This document shows positions 8,185 to 16,997 of a DNA stretch of 64,000 nucleotides, piece by piece (the first letter of the stretch is position 1; each line of letters begins with the position of its first letter). Source of the DNA: PALSA-270 sp963770245 (lineage in GTDB: Bacteria > Acidobacteriota > Terriglobia > Terriglobales > Acidobacteriaceae); NCBI GenBank assembly GCA_963770245.1, contig CAVYOX010000010.1, positions 558,001 through 622,000 of the forward strand, read 5' to 3'. The notes below the pieces were generated by a model. That model did not search any database. It saw only the letters and a list, made by a program, of their open reading frames with translations, and was not told where the DNA came from. Position numbers and translations under genes: made by a program.

Positions 8185-9966
8185 TTGGCAGACTTCCCCA
8201 ACCCACAAAACGAACCGGGAATGGAGCAGCGGTTGTTACTCGTCCTGGTGCTTACCTTCGTGGTCGTTGTGTTGTTTCAGCCGTTCTTGAAGAAGTACCT
8301 GCCCCAGGCTTCGACCCCTCCGGCCCAGATTCAACCCCCGGCGCCGATCCAGTCGCCGGCGCAAGCCCCGGCTGCCGCCGCCGCCTCCGGGCCCGGGCCG
8401 ACCGTTCGAACCTTGGCGGTCACGAAACAAGCCTCGGCCGAACTTGAGACCATCCTCGAGAATGACCTCTACCGCATCACCTTTGTCAATCGGGGCGGCC
8501 AGGTCAAGTCCTGGATTTTAAAGAAGTATGAAGATGACCGGGGGCAGCCACTCGATCTGGTCAACAGCGCAGCCGCGGCAAAATATGGTTATCCGCTATC
8601 GCTCTGGACCTATGACGAGGGGTTGCGGAATAAGCTGAACTCGGTGCTCTACGTTTCTTCGCGTTCCGGCCAGATCACCGCCCCCGCGGACATCACATTC
8701 GAATACGCGGACCAGGATGTCACCGTCCGTAAGACTTTCCGCTTCGATCACACCTATGCGGTGGCGGTTGAAACCTCGGTCCTAGCCAAAGGAGTGAACG
8801 TTTCCGCCCTCCCCGCGTGGCCAGCGGGCTTTGGCGACGAGTTTACCCCGGCGGCGTACGCCGCCAGCCGCATCGAGTATCACAACGACCAGTCCTCGGA
8901 ACGGAGCTACCTGTTCTTTCCCAAGCCGACCGAGCGCCTCGCCATCAAGGCAATCAGCAGCGGCAGCACGGTGCGGGGCCCCTTCCAATGGGGGGGCGTC
9001 GTCAATCAATATTTCGCGGCGGTGTTCATTCCCGAGGACCAGCAGAACGCGGCTCTGGTCACGCTGCGCAACGCCGTCGACATCCCCAAGGATTGGCAGA
9101 AGCCGAACCTCGAGGACACCACCAAAGCCGAGGTGCTGGGCGCGGCCGTGGGTAATCTGAACGGTGCGACCGTGGAACGTCTCTTTGTGGGCCCGAAATC
9201 GCTGCAGATCGTGGAGTCGGTGCCGGTCACCGGCACCGCCGGCACCTCCGATCTCCGCGATCTGATCAATTTTGGTTTCTTTGGCGTGATCGCGCGTCCG
9301 CTTTTCATCTGGCTCCGCTGGACCTATGCCCATGTGGTCCCGAATTGGGGCTGGGCCATCGTCATTCAGACCTTCATCATCACGCTGGCGCTCTTGCCGC
9401 TGCGCATCTCCAGCATGAAATCCGCTCTCAAGATGCAGAAGCTGCAGCCGCAGATGAATGTCATCAAGGAAAAGTACAAGAAATACAGCATGCGCGATCC
9501 CCGCAAGCAGGAGATGAATCAGGAGATCGCCGCGCTCATGAAGAAGGAAGGGGCCAGTCCGGTGGGCGGGTGCCTGCCCATGCTCATCCAGATGCCATTC
9601 CTGTTCGCCTACTACAGCATGCTGGGTGCCGCGCTGGATCTGCGCCACGCGCACTGGCTTTGGATCAGCGATTTGTCTTCGCATGACCCGTACTACATCC
9701 TGCCCATCGGCATTGTGATTACCATGCTGTTCTCCACCAAGATGACGCCGCAGACCGGCATGGACCCGGCGCAACAAAAGATGATGAATTTCATGATGCC
9801 GGTGATGATGGGTGTCATCAGTTTCAACCTGGCCTCGGGCCTTTGCCTATACTGGTCCGAGAGCACATTGATCACAATCGTGCAGCAAGCAGTGATGAAT
9901 CGCACGAGCCTAGGCCGTGAGATGCGCGAGATCGCGCTCAAGCGAGCCAGGAAGAAAGGCAAGTGA
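8185..9966 (+). CDS. yidC: Membrane protein insertase YidC
   Basis: Inner-membrane insertase that works alone or with SecYEG. The 593-residue protein has a first membrane helix at about residues 15-32, a Pro/Ala-rich linker, a large periplasmic domain (about 75-330) and a C-terminal insertase core with GWAIVIQTFIITLALLPLR and GASPVGGCLPMLIQMPFLFAYY. This is the Gram-negative long form. The TTG at 8185 gives the N-terminus MADFPNPQNEPGMEQRLL. An ATG at 8221 would still keep the first helix. I kept the TTG because it leaves a 5-base gap after yidD and a GGTAGGA stretch precedes it. Confidence 0.96.
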   Translation: MADFPNPQNEPGMEQRLLLVLVLTFVVVVLFQPFLKKYLPQASTPPAQIQPPAPIQSPAQAPAAAAASGPGPTVRTLAVTKQASAELETILENDLYRITFVNRGGQVKSWILKKYEDDRGQPLDLVNSAAAAKYGYPLSLWTYDEGLRNKLNSVLYVSSRSGQITAPADITFEYADQDVTVRKTFRFDHTYAVAVETSVLAKGVNVSALPAWPAGFGDEFTPAAYAASRIEYHNDQSSERSYLFFPKPTERLAIKAISSGSTVRGPFQWGGVVNQYFAAVFIPEDQQNAALVTLRNAVDIPKDWQKPNLEDTTKAEVLGAAVGNLNGATVERLFVGPKSLQIVESVPVTGTAGTSDLRDLINFGFFGVIARPLFIWLRWTYAHVVPNWGWAIVIQTFIITLALLPLRISSMKSALKMQKLQPQMNVIKEKYKKYSMRDPRKQEMNQEIAALMKKEGASPVGGCLPMLIQMPFLFAYYSMLGAALDLRHAHWLWISDLSSHDPYYILPIGIVITMLFSTKMTPQTGMDPAQQKMMNFMMPVMMGVISFNLASGLCLYWSESTLITIVQQAVMNRTSLGREMREIALKRARKKGK

Positions 9967-10063
9967 GAGCTGTCGGCAGAGCCTTCAGTCTCTTGCCTCA
10001 ATCTTAGGCGCGGAGTTGCCCACGACTAGCTGAGAAGTGACGGCATAGAGTTCGGAGCTCCTT

Positions 10064-10600
10064 ATGTCCATTCCCGACAAAATCGCGGCTGCCAAGAAAA
10101 TAGATGAACTTCTGCGGGAGGTTGTCACGAACGGTGCTCTGCGCCTGAAGTACCGCATCACCGTGGACCCGCCGCTTTCCGAGGAGCGGGACTGGGAACG
10201 GCCGGAGATCTTGGTCCAGCTTTCCGGCCCCGATTCTCCGCTGCTGCTCGAGCGCGGGGGAGAATTGCTGCGCTCGCTTGAGCTGCTGGCGCTCGAAATG
10301 CTCCGCTTGCAGGGCAACGAGCACGAGAAGATTTGCTTCGACTGCATGAATCACCGCGCTCTGCGCCTGGAAGAACTGCGCATCGCTGCCGACGTTGCGG
10401 CGGAGCGGGTTCGCGCGACCAGCGCTCCCTACGAATTCGCTCCCATGTCCTCGCGCGAGCGCCGCATCGTGCACTTGGCTTTGCGGGACCAGGCCGATCT
10501 GCGCACCGAAAGCGAAGGCGAGGGCCTGCGACGCTATGTAGTGGTTTACCCGAAAGACTATAAGGCGAGTGCTCGGCCGGTGCGCAGGTCGATTCCATAG
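10064..10600 (+). CDS. jag: Jag/KhpB-like RNA-binding protein (KH + R3H domains)
   Basis: Putative RNA-binding protein, 178 residues, in the position (after yidC, before mnmE) where jag/khpB normally lies. The middle part (LLLERGGELLRSLELLALEMLRL) matches the KH-like segment. The C-terminal R3H domain is seen as MSSRERRIVHLALRDQ...TESEGEGLRRYVVVYP, with the R-x3-H spacing intact. The usual N-terminal Jag_N domain is not evident, which is common in this lineage. Confidence 0.88.
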   Translation: MSIPDKIAAAKKIDELLREVVTNGALRLKYRITVDPPLSEERDWERPEILVQLSGPDSPLLLERGGELLRSLELLALEMLRLQGNEHEKICFDCMNHRALRLEELRIAADVAAERVRATSAPYEFAPMSSRERRIVHLALRDQADLRTESEGEGLRRYVVVYPKDYKASARPVRRSIP

Positions 10601-10657
10601 CGCCCTCGGTCGCCAGACTACGCCCGGGCGCGGCCATCCCTGCCGAACGCCGTCCGT

Positions 10658-10663
10658 TAGAAT
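10658..10663 (+). promoter_or_regulatory. -10-like box 7 bases before mnmE start (leaderless candidate)
   Basis: TAGAAT, then 7 bases, then the GTG of mnmE. A transcript starting at normal distance from this box would begin at or within a base or two of the start codon. Confidence 0.5.
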
Positions 10664-10670
10664 GCCTTCC

Positions 10671-12113
10671 GTGAACCTCGACGACACCATAGTGGCCATC
10701 GCCACTCCGCCGGGACGTGGCGGCATGGGAGTGGTGCGCCTGGCCGGCCCGGAGGCGAAAGCGATTGCACTTCCCATGCTTCGTTTGAAGCGCACTCTGG
10801 AGCCGGGCAGCGCGGTTTTTGGGGAGTTGGTCGAACCGGAGGCAGGGGGCGCGGGGGCTGCCGCCCGCGAGGAGCCTACGCTTCAAGCAGGACGAGCTGA
10901 CCCACTCACCGTCGAGCCGCCCCGAGACCGTCAACGCATTGATGAAGTTGTCGTCACCTGCTTTGCCAAGCCGCACTCCTACACCACCGATGACATCGTC
11001 GAGATCTCCGCGCACGGCTCGCCGGTCGTTCTCGGCCACATCGTCGAGCTGGCTCTCGCCCGCGGCGCCCGGCTTGCCGAACCCGGCGAATTTACCATGC
11101 GCGCGTTCCTCAATGGACGCATCGATCTCACCCAGGCAGAAGCCGTCCGCGACCTGATCGAGTCGCAAACTCTCTACCAGGCCAAAGTCGCCTCCCAACA
11201 GCTGGAAGGCGCTGTTTCCCGCCGAGTTCAACCGATCAAACAAAACCTCGTCGCACTGGTCGCGGCGCTCGAAGCCGGCATCGACTTCGCCGAAGATGAC
11301 GTTTCCGTGCTGCCCGCCCCTCAGATTCTCGAGCGCATCTCCGCGGTTCGCGCGCCGCTCCAGGAACTTGCCCGCTCTTTCGCCTACGGCAAGATCGTGC
11401 ATCAAGGCCTGACGCTGGCCATCGTGGGCCGTCCCAATGTCGGGAAATCGAGCCTGTTCAACCGCCTGGTCGAGCGTGAACGCTCGATCGTCACCTCAGC
11501 CCCCGGCACGACTCGCGATTTGGTGAGCGAGACCGTGGCCATCGGCGGCATCCCGGTGGAGCTGGTCGATACTGCCGGCATCCGGGGAGCTCGGGACGAA
11601 GCAGAAAGCATCGGCGTTCGCAAATCGATGGAAGCCCTCTCTGACGCCGACCTAGTTCTGATCGTCGTCGATGCCTCCTTGCCCATGGCCCCTGAAGACC
11701 GCCAGCTGCTCGCACAGGTGGCCGAGCGGCCGGCCATTTTGGTAGAGAACAAGGCTGACCTCGCCAGCTGCGAGACCGCTGCGATGGTTTCTTCACGGGA
11801 GCGAGTTCGAACCTCTGCCATCACTGGCGAAGGTATTCCAGAACTCCGGGCAGAGATTTTCCGCCATATCGGCGGCGAGCCGGGCGCTCAAGCCGAGACC
11901 GGCTTCCTCACCAACCTGCGCCACCAGGAGCTCGTAGCCCGGTCGACCGCCGCCCTCGATGCCGCTCGAACCGCGGTCGGGAACAAGATACCGCATGAGA
12001 TGCTCTTGATGGATCTTTACAATGCCTTGCACCCGCTCGACGAAATCACCGGCGCCACCACCACCGATGACATCCTGAGCCTGATCTTTAGCACTTTTTG
12101 TATCGGAAAGTAA
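10671..12113 (+). CDS. mnmE: tRNA modification GTPase MnmE
   Basis: Acts with MnmG to place the carboxymethylaminomethyl group on U34 of certain tRNAs. The GTG at 10671 gives the canonical opening (V/M)NLDDTIVAIATPPGRGGMGVVRL. An ATG three codons earlier (10662) is also open. The G domain shows GRPNVGKSSLFNRL, the APGTTRD switch, DTAGIR and ENKAD. The C-terminus FCIGK keeps the formylation-site Cys. At 480 residues it is slightly long because of a non-conserved, Ala/Glu/Arg-rich insertion after VFGELVEPEAG (about 10850-10930). mnmG is also in the window (32.9 kb). Confidence 0.97.
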   Translation: MNLDDTIVAIATPPGRGGMGVVRLAGPEAKAIALPMLRLKRTLEPGSAVFGELVEPEAGGAGAAAREEPTLQAGRADPLTVEPPRDRQRIDEVVVTCFAKPHSYTTDDIVEISAHGSPVVLGHIVELALARGARLAEPGEFTMRAFLNGRIDLTQAEAVRDLIESQTLYQAKVASQQLEGAVSRRVQPIKQNLVALVAALEAGIDFAEDDVSVLPAPQILERISAVRAPLQELARSFAYGKIVHQGLTLAIVGRPNVGKSSLFNRLVERERSIVTSAPGTTRDLVSETVAIGGIPVELVDTAGIRGARDEAESIGVRKSMEALSDADLVLIVVDASLPMAPEDRQLLAQVAERPAILVENKADLASCETAAMVSSRERVRTSAITGEGIPELRAEIFRHIGGEPGAQAETGFLTNLRHQELVARSTAALDAARTAVGNKIPHEMLLMDLYNALHPLDEITGATTTDDILSLIFSTFCIGK

Positions 12114-12333
12114 TCGCAATGTTCCAGAGCGTCCAGCGAAATCCCGCAGCTCTTGTAAATCCTAGAACAAATGTTTTCCGGCTTACAGGTTTCAAGATCG
12201 GCGAGCACGGAAAGTGACTAGCATGGCGCTCCGAGGCCTCGCCCACGGCAGTGGGCTTCAACGGCGCGAGCTATCTGAGATCGGAGGTCGTTCGAGATGC
12301 CGCACCCAGTCGATACAGTTGAGCCTGAAGTGG

Positions 12334-12681
12334 TCAGCGGTATCTGCGAGCGAGCAGGTATTTCGCGCCAGCCTCGAAGGCCTTGGGACCAGGCACGACG
12401 AACCCGAAGGCGTCGGCCAACCGACCGATCGCGTTGAACGAGAAACAGACCGCCAGCGCACCCTCAATCTGTTGGCGCGAGGCACCAGCAGCCAGGACCG
12501 CGCGCATGTCATCCGCATGCACCGCGGACTCGCGCGTGAGCTTGAAAAGCATGCGCAGCGTCGCTCGTAGCGGCTCTTCAATGGCCGAGGTCTCGAGATC
12601 GGATCGCACCGCGGAGACCTTCTTTCCATCGCCATACGCCCTATCACAAGAGCCACTTTGAGCTGTTACGATACAACCATT
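12334..12681 (-). pseudogene. Fragment of a carboxymuconolactone decarboxylase/AhpD-type protein
   Basis: The frame is open from just after a stop at 12682-12684. It reads like the C-terminal half of a CMD/AhpD-fold protein: LRATLRMLFKLTRESAVHADDMRAVLAAGASRQQIEGALAVCFSFNAIGRLADAFGF. The N-terminal part with the usual CxxC/His peroxidase site is missing, and the only start codons (GTG at 12609) would give just 91 residues. It is most simply a remnant. It lies convergent to mnmE and divergent from the CstB-like gene. Homology is by pattern only. Confidence 0.5.
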
Positions 12682-12793
12682 TTAAAGCTCTGGGATGGGG
12701 GCGCGAGCGCGGGTCGAGTCGGCGGATAAGAGTCGCCGCGTACCGCGCAATGAAATCACTGACAACGGGCAGTGGTAAACTCCAGAAACTTCA

Positions 12794-14188
12794 ATGATCT
12801 TGAAACAATACTACCTGGGCTGCTTGGCCCACGCCTCGTATCTGCTCGGAGACGAGGCCAGTTCAACCGCCATCATCGTCGACCCCCAGCGCGACATCCA
12901 GCAATACTTGGCCGACGCCGAAAGATCCAGGCTACAGATTCGGCACGTTTTTCTCAGCCACTTCCACGCCGACTTCGTCGCCGGTCACCTGGAGTTGCGC
13001 GCCCGTTGCGGCGCGACCATTCATCTCGGCTCCCGCGCCCAAGCCGAATACGCCTTCGCCGCCATGAAGGACGGCGATTCGCTCGACTTCCCGGGACTGC
13101 GCGTGCAGGTGCTCGAGACTCCCGGCCACACCATCGAGTCGATCTCGCTCCTGGTGTTCGATCTCGGAAAGGACCCGGAGCAACCTTTCGCTGTTCTCAC
13201 GGGCGACACGCTGTTCATCGGCGACGTGGGGCGCCCGGACCTGCGCGCGTCGCTGGGCTGGACTGCCAACGAGCTCGGCTCCCACCTTTACGACTCGCTC
13301 CATAACAAGCTTCTGAGGCTTCCCGACCAAACCCTGGTCTATCCGGCCCACGGATCCGGCTCGCTCTGCGGGAAGAATCTCTCCTCCGACACGGTTTCCC
13401 CGCTCGGGGTTCAGCGGCTGACGAACTACGCGCTGCAGCCGATGACAAAGCAGGAATTCATTCGGCTGGTCACCGCAGACCAGCCAGACGCTCCTCCCTA
13501 CTTTACCTACGATGCCATTCTCAACACCCGCGAGCACGCTTCGCTCGAGCGAACTCTGGAACAGGTTGTCCATCCCATCGAACTCGACCAGGTCCTCAAA
13601 ATGGGTGATGCGGGCGCTCAGATTCTCGACGTCCGCGACGCCGCAGAATACGCGAAGGGGCACCTCGCAGGCAGTATCAACATCGGACTCGGCGGCCAAT
13701 ACGCCACCTGGGCGGGGACGGTACTGGACCGCGCCAAACCCATCGTAATCATCGCCGAGCCCGGACGCGAGACCGAAGCTGCCCTGCGCCTGGGCCGCAT
13801 CGGTTTCGATCATGTCACCGGCCACATGCAGGGGGGCATGGAAGCGCTGGCCGGGCGACCCGACCTGGTGTGGCCAACCGAACGTATCAGCGCCCGAGCG
13901 GTGGCCGAGGAACTGGCGAGCGCCGGCCCGCCGCTGTTATTGGATATCAGAAACCCGCGCGAGTGGGCGACCAAACACATTGACGGCTGCGTGAACGTCC
14001 CGCTCAACCACCTGCAAGAGCGCATCGCGGAAATTCCGCGCGACCGCCGCATTGCGGTCCATTGCGCGGGCGGTTACCGCTCGTCGATTGCCGCCAGCAT
14101 TCTGCAGCGGTACGGAATCACGAATCTAACCGAGATGGCCGGCGGCCTGGCCGCCTGGGAAGCCGCGAAACTGCCGGTGGTTTCCTAA
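12794..14188 (+). CDS. CstB-like persulfide dioxygenase with two rhodanese domains
   Basis: Probable sulfide/persulfide detoxification enzyme. Residues about 1-250 are an ETHE1-type metallo-beta-lactamase fold with SHFHADFVAGH, ETPGHT, GDTLFIGDVGRPD and VYPAHG. A first rhodanese-like domain (about 265-360; ILDVRDAAEYAKGHLAGSINI) has no active-site Cys (IVIIAEPGRE). The second (about 370-464) carries the active loop HCAGGYRS with its Cys. Dioxygenase + inactive rhodanese + active rhodanese is the architecture known from staphylococcal CstB, of similar length (464 residues here). It has no obvious operon partner and no persulfide-sensing regulator nearby. Confidence 0.9.
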   Translation: MILKQYYLGCLAHASYLLGDEASSTAIIVDPQRDIQQYLADAERSRLQIRHVFLSHFHADFVAGHLELRARCGATIHLGSRAQAEYAFAAMKDGDSLDFPGLRVQVLETPGHTIESISLLVFDLGKDPEQPFAVLTGDTLFIGDVGRPDLRASLGWTANELGSHLYDSLHNKLLRLPDQTLVYPAHGSGSLCGKNLSSDTVSPLGVQRLTNYALQPMTKQEFIRLVTADQPDAPPYFTYDAILNTREHASLERTLEQVVHPIELDQVLKMGDAGAQILDVRDAAEYAKGHLAGSINIGLGGQYATWAGTVLDRAKPIVIIAEPGRETEAALRLGRIGFDHVTGHMQGGMEALAGRPDLVWPTERISARAVAEELASAGPPLLLDIRNPREWATKHIDGCVNVPLNHLQERIAEIPRDRRIAVHCAGGYRSSIAASILQRYGITNLTEMAGGLAAWEAAKLPVVS

Positions 14189-14420
14189 GCCCGGAGCGGA
14201 CAGAGAGGGGTCGCGAGCAGCCGTAAAATCCCCATCTGCCGCGGTCCTTTGAACCCAGCCAACGTTCCCGCTGCGCTGCCCGCCGATCCCTTTGAGCATC
14301 GGAACTCGCAACCTGCCGGGTCGCACGAAACCGGACCCTTGACCAAAGCGCGCCATTCGGTTGCTATCGATCGGGCGCGACCCAGGAAATCGATGTCTCG
14401 GGTTCCGCCTCACCGGCTTC

Positions 14421-14867
14421 CTACCTGTCGATCTGGCTCAACACGCCCTCGGTGAAGTGCCGCCTGCGCTTTTGCCACTCCGCGCTTTGAAACACGCGCG
14501 GGCCGACTTCGATCAGCCGGGGCAGCATTTCAAAGACCGACACCTGGCTCCACTCCGCGCCCCGGCGCGTGCGGAATCCGCGACGATTCAGTTCCTCGGC
14601 AATGCGCGCGTAGGAACCCTCCTGCACAATCAGTTCCATCAACAGCAACAGGATTTCCCGCTCCACGGGATTCTCTTCCAACTGCTTTGCCTCGGGCGCG
14701 ATCTGCAACCCGAACGGCACATCGCCCGGCAACTGGGTCTCGGCGGCTTCGACCTCCCGCTCCCACTCGATCGCCACCAGTTTCCAGCCTTTCTCGGTCT
14801 GCTCTCTGAGCTCCGCCGCTCCGAGCGTACCCGAGACCACCTGACGCACTCTCTCCGTTTTCTTCAT
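14421..14867 (-). CDS. Small recombinase-domain-like protein, function unknown
   Basis: A 148-residue soluble protein preceded by a GGGAGAGG ribosome site. The second half (VEREILLLLMELIVQEGSYARIAEELNRRGFRTRRGAEWSQVSVFEMLPRLIE) resembles the DNA-recognition 'recombinase' domain of large serine integrases, including the AEELNRRGxxTRRGxxW pattern, but there is no catalytic resolvase domain. The first half (LREQTEKGWKLVAIEWEREV) is not recognised. It may be a stand-alone DNA-binding protein rather than an integrase. It is solitary, on the same strand as the ruv genes downstream. Confidence 0.7.
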   Translation of the reverse strand: MKKTERVRQVVSGTLGAAELREQTEKGWKLVAIEWEREVEAAETQLPGDVPFGLQIAPEAKQLEENPVEREILLLLMELIVQEGSYARIAEELNRRGFRTRRGAEWSQVSVFEMLPRLIEVGPRVFQSAEWQKRRRHFTEGVLSQIDR

Positions 14868-15195
14868 GTTCCGACACCTCTCCCTCGAACTTGAAACAAC
14901 CGCTCAGCATCCGAAGTTCCGGACGAGGCGACGAAAAGTGCTGTATTTGCAATGCGGCGGTTTCGCGGGGATCGAGGGAGGCGTCCGAGGATGGACTGGA
15001 GTGGGCGGAATCGGACAGTCTCGAGGTCTCCCAGGCCTGAACGGCGCAGCCTCGCATGCGATCGCGGTCGGATGCCCGGGATGGAGAAAACTGAAAGAGT
15101 CCGCTCCCCTGGCTGGTGGCGATTGACTTACCCCCGGTTGACTCACCCCCGGTCCCGGCTCACGGTTGCCGCACGATCGGGGTGCTCACCGCCCG
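14868..15195. other. Gene-free interval
   Basis: No credible gene. It contains a short degenerate direct repeat near 15121-15155 (GTTGACTCACCCCCGG-like, two copies). Confidence 0.4.
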
Positions 15196-16176
15196 CTACT
15201 GGGGCTGCTGCTCGAGATTCTGCATGGCTTTGCGCACGGCATCAGCCCGCGGACCATTCGGTTCCTCTTGCAGAAACACCTGTAGTTCCGCAATCGCATC
15301 CGGAATGCGGTTTTCCTCCAAAAGTGCACTGGCTGCGGTGTAATGCACGATGGCAAAGTGTTCGTGGGGGAGGCCATGCACCCGATGCGCGGCCGCAATG
15401 GCCAGGTCGTAGAACCCCTGCTTGAAGTCCACCTCCGCCTGGAGGGTGAGTGCGTCGACATTGGTCGGGTCCGCGGTCACCGCTTTTTTCAACAGCAGAT
15501 CGGCCTCCGGCAGCTTGTGGTCGACGACATCCATGTGGGCAAGATTCACCAGCGCCGGAACGCACCGCTCATTCACGCTGACGGCTTTCTGGAGTGCTTC
15601 ACGCTGCCGCTCCTTCTGCCCGAGCCGGTCGTAGCACACTCCCAGATCGTTGTAGGCCGAGGAGTATTGCGGGTAGATGGCGACGGCCTTGTTCAAGTGC
15701 TCGAGCGCCTTGTCCCAATGCTCCTGTGCCATGTCGGCATGCGCGCTCTCGAGTTCCTTCACCGCCTTCGGAGGGACATTCAAGTCCGCAACCGCCACCG
15801 AGGGCAGCACGGAATGATCCGCAGCCCCGGGCTTGGTGTCTTCGAGCTTCTTGACCGACACCCGGGCACTGATGAAAACCCTGCCGTTTTCGAGCACGAC
15901 CGGGTCGCTGTCGGTGGTCTCGATGCCGTCGCCAGAAACCCTGATGTAGTAGCTTCCGGTTTCGACGTCTGAGAACTCGGCTGTGCCCGAACTACTGGTA
16001 AGAGTCACCGCAATGGCGGACTTGTTCATTCCCGCCAGCAGTTGGACGCGCAGCTGGCCGCCGGCGCTACTGCCATTCGGAAAGACAACATCGACGCGAA
16101 TCGTACCCTTCCCGAGGAGTTGCGCCCAGGCCGGCGCCGTCATCAGCAGAACAAAGGCTCCCAGCAAGCGGGACAT
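15196..16176 (-). CDS. Exported TPR protein with a carboxypeptidase-regulatory-like domain
   Basis: 326 residues. The signal peptide is MSRLLGAFVLLMTAPAWA, with cleavage likely after AWA. A beta-sandwich-like segment (about 25-110; GTAEFSDVETGSYYIRVSGDG) resembles the carboxypeptidase regulatory domain frequent in Acidobacteria. It is followed by several tetratricopeptide repeats from about residue 145 (AVAIYPQYSSAYNDLGVCYDRLGQKERQREAL and later copies). A GAGG ribosome site lies close to the ATG. A periplasmic scaffolding role is the general expectation for such proteins; no partner is identifiable. Confidence 0.8.
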   Translation of the reverse strand: MSRLLGAFVLLMTAPAWAQLLGKGTIRVDVVFPNGSSAGGQLRVQLLAGMNKSAIAVTLTSSSGTAEFSDVETGSYYIRVSGDGIETTDSDPVVLENGRVFISARVSVKKLEDTKPGAADHSVLPSVAVADLNVPPKAVKELESAHADMAQEHWDKALEHLNKAVAIYPQYSSAYNDLGVCYDRLGQKERQREALQKAVSVNERCVPALVNLAHMDVVDHKLPEADLLLKKAVTADPTNVDALTLQAEVDFKQGFYDLAIAAAHRVHGLPHEHFAIVHYTAASALLEENRIPDAIAELQVFLQEEPNGPRADAVRKAMQNLEQQPQ

Positions 16177-16335
16177 CCAGACCTCACCCGAGCAGCCATC
16201 GAGCCGGCGGAGAACCGGCTATCAGCCGTGCCTTTCGCTACCTTATACTCCACGCCCCGCTGGTTTGAAAATAGGGATGTTTCTGTCCGGAGACCGACGG
16301 ATCCCAACCTGGCGACCTATCGGTCCCAGGTCCTT

Positions 16336-16926
16336 TTAGTTTGAAAGCGACCCGAGCGCTTCCCGGAACAGGGCCTCGAAGGACCCGCTCTTTGCGTTCT
16401 TGGCGAGCCCCGCCAACGCCTTCTCTGCCGTCGCCCGCGGATAGCCCAAATTCAACAGCGCGGACAGCACATCCTCGTCCACGGCGCTCATCGCGGGGCT
16501 CGTTGTCAGCTCGCCGACGCTCTCGACGGGAAGCTTGTCGCGCAGCTCGAGCACCATCCGTTCGGCGGTCTTCTTCCCGATCCCCGGTATCCGGGTGAGC
16601 CGGGCAATATCATTGCCCCGGATCGCCCCCACCATCTCATCCGCCGCCATCCCGCTCAGAATCGTGATAGCCAGTTTCGGCCCAATGCCGCTGACCGTGA
16701 TCAGTTTCTCGAACAGTTGTTTCTCTCGGGAGCGCAAGAAACCGTAGAGGGCAATCAAGTCCTCGCGCACGTGCGTGTGCACGTGCAGCGCCACTTCGCC
16801 GCCCACCCCCGGCAAATCCGAAAATGTGGGCACGCTGATGGTGAGATCATAGCCGACGCCGCCCACTTCAACGATGGCTTGGTTCGGATGCTTCGCCAGG
16901 AGCTTTCCGCGCAGATGGGCAATCAT
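16336..16926 (-). CDS. ruvA: Holliday junction DNA helicase subunit RuvA
   Basis: Tetrameric junction-binding subunit that loads RuvB. The 196-residue product has the N-terminal OB fold (MIAHLRGKLLAKHPNQAIVEVGGVGYDL), the two helix-hairpin-helix motifs (ITVSGIGPKLAITILSG and LTRIPGIGKKTAERMVLELRDKL), and a C-terminal domain that binds RuvB (LSALLNLGYPRATAEKAL). It lies downstream of the TPR gene's strand partner and is separated from ruvB by 71 bases, with ruvB on its 5' side. ruvC is not adjacent. A TACAAT box lies 8 bases before the ATG. Confidence 0.97.
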   Translation of the reverse strand: MIAHLRGKLLAKHPNQAIVEVGGVGYDLTISVPTFSDLPGVGGEVALHVHTHVREDLIALYGFLRSREKQLFEKLITVSGIGPKLAITILSGMAADEMVGAIRGNDIARLTRIPGIGKKTAERMVLELRDKLPVESVGELTTSPAMSAVDEDVLSALLNLGYPRATAEKALAGLAKNAKSGSFEALFREALGSLSN

Positions 16927-16934
16927 GCTGAGAC

Positions 16935-16940
16935 ATTGTA
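16935..16940 (-). promoter_or_regulatory. -10-like box 8 bases before ruvA start
   Basis: TACAAT on the minus strand, with 8 bases to the ruvA ATG and no Shine-Dalgarno sequence between. It fits a leaderless or nearly leaderless ruvA transcript. Confidence 0.5.
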
Positions 16941-16997
16941 GCCCGAGACGCGAAGACTCCGGACGGGCAGAAGTCCCGCCCGCGTCGCAGTTGGAAT

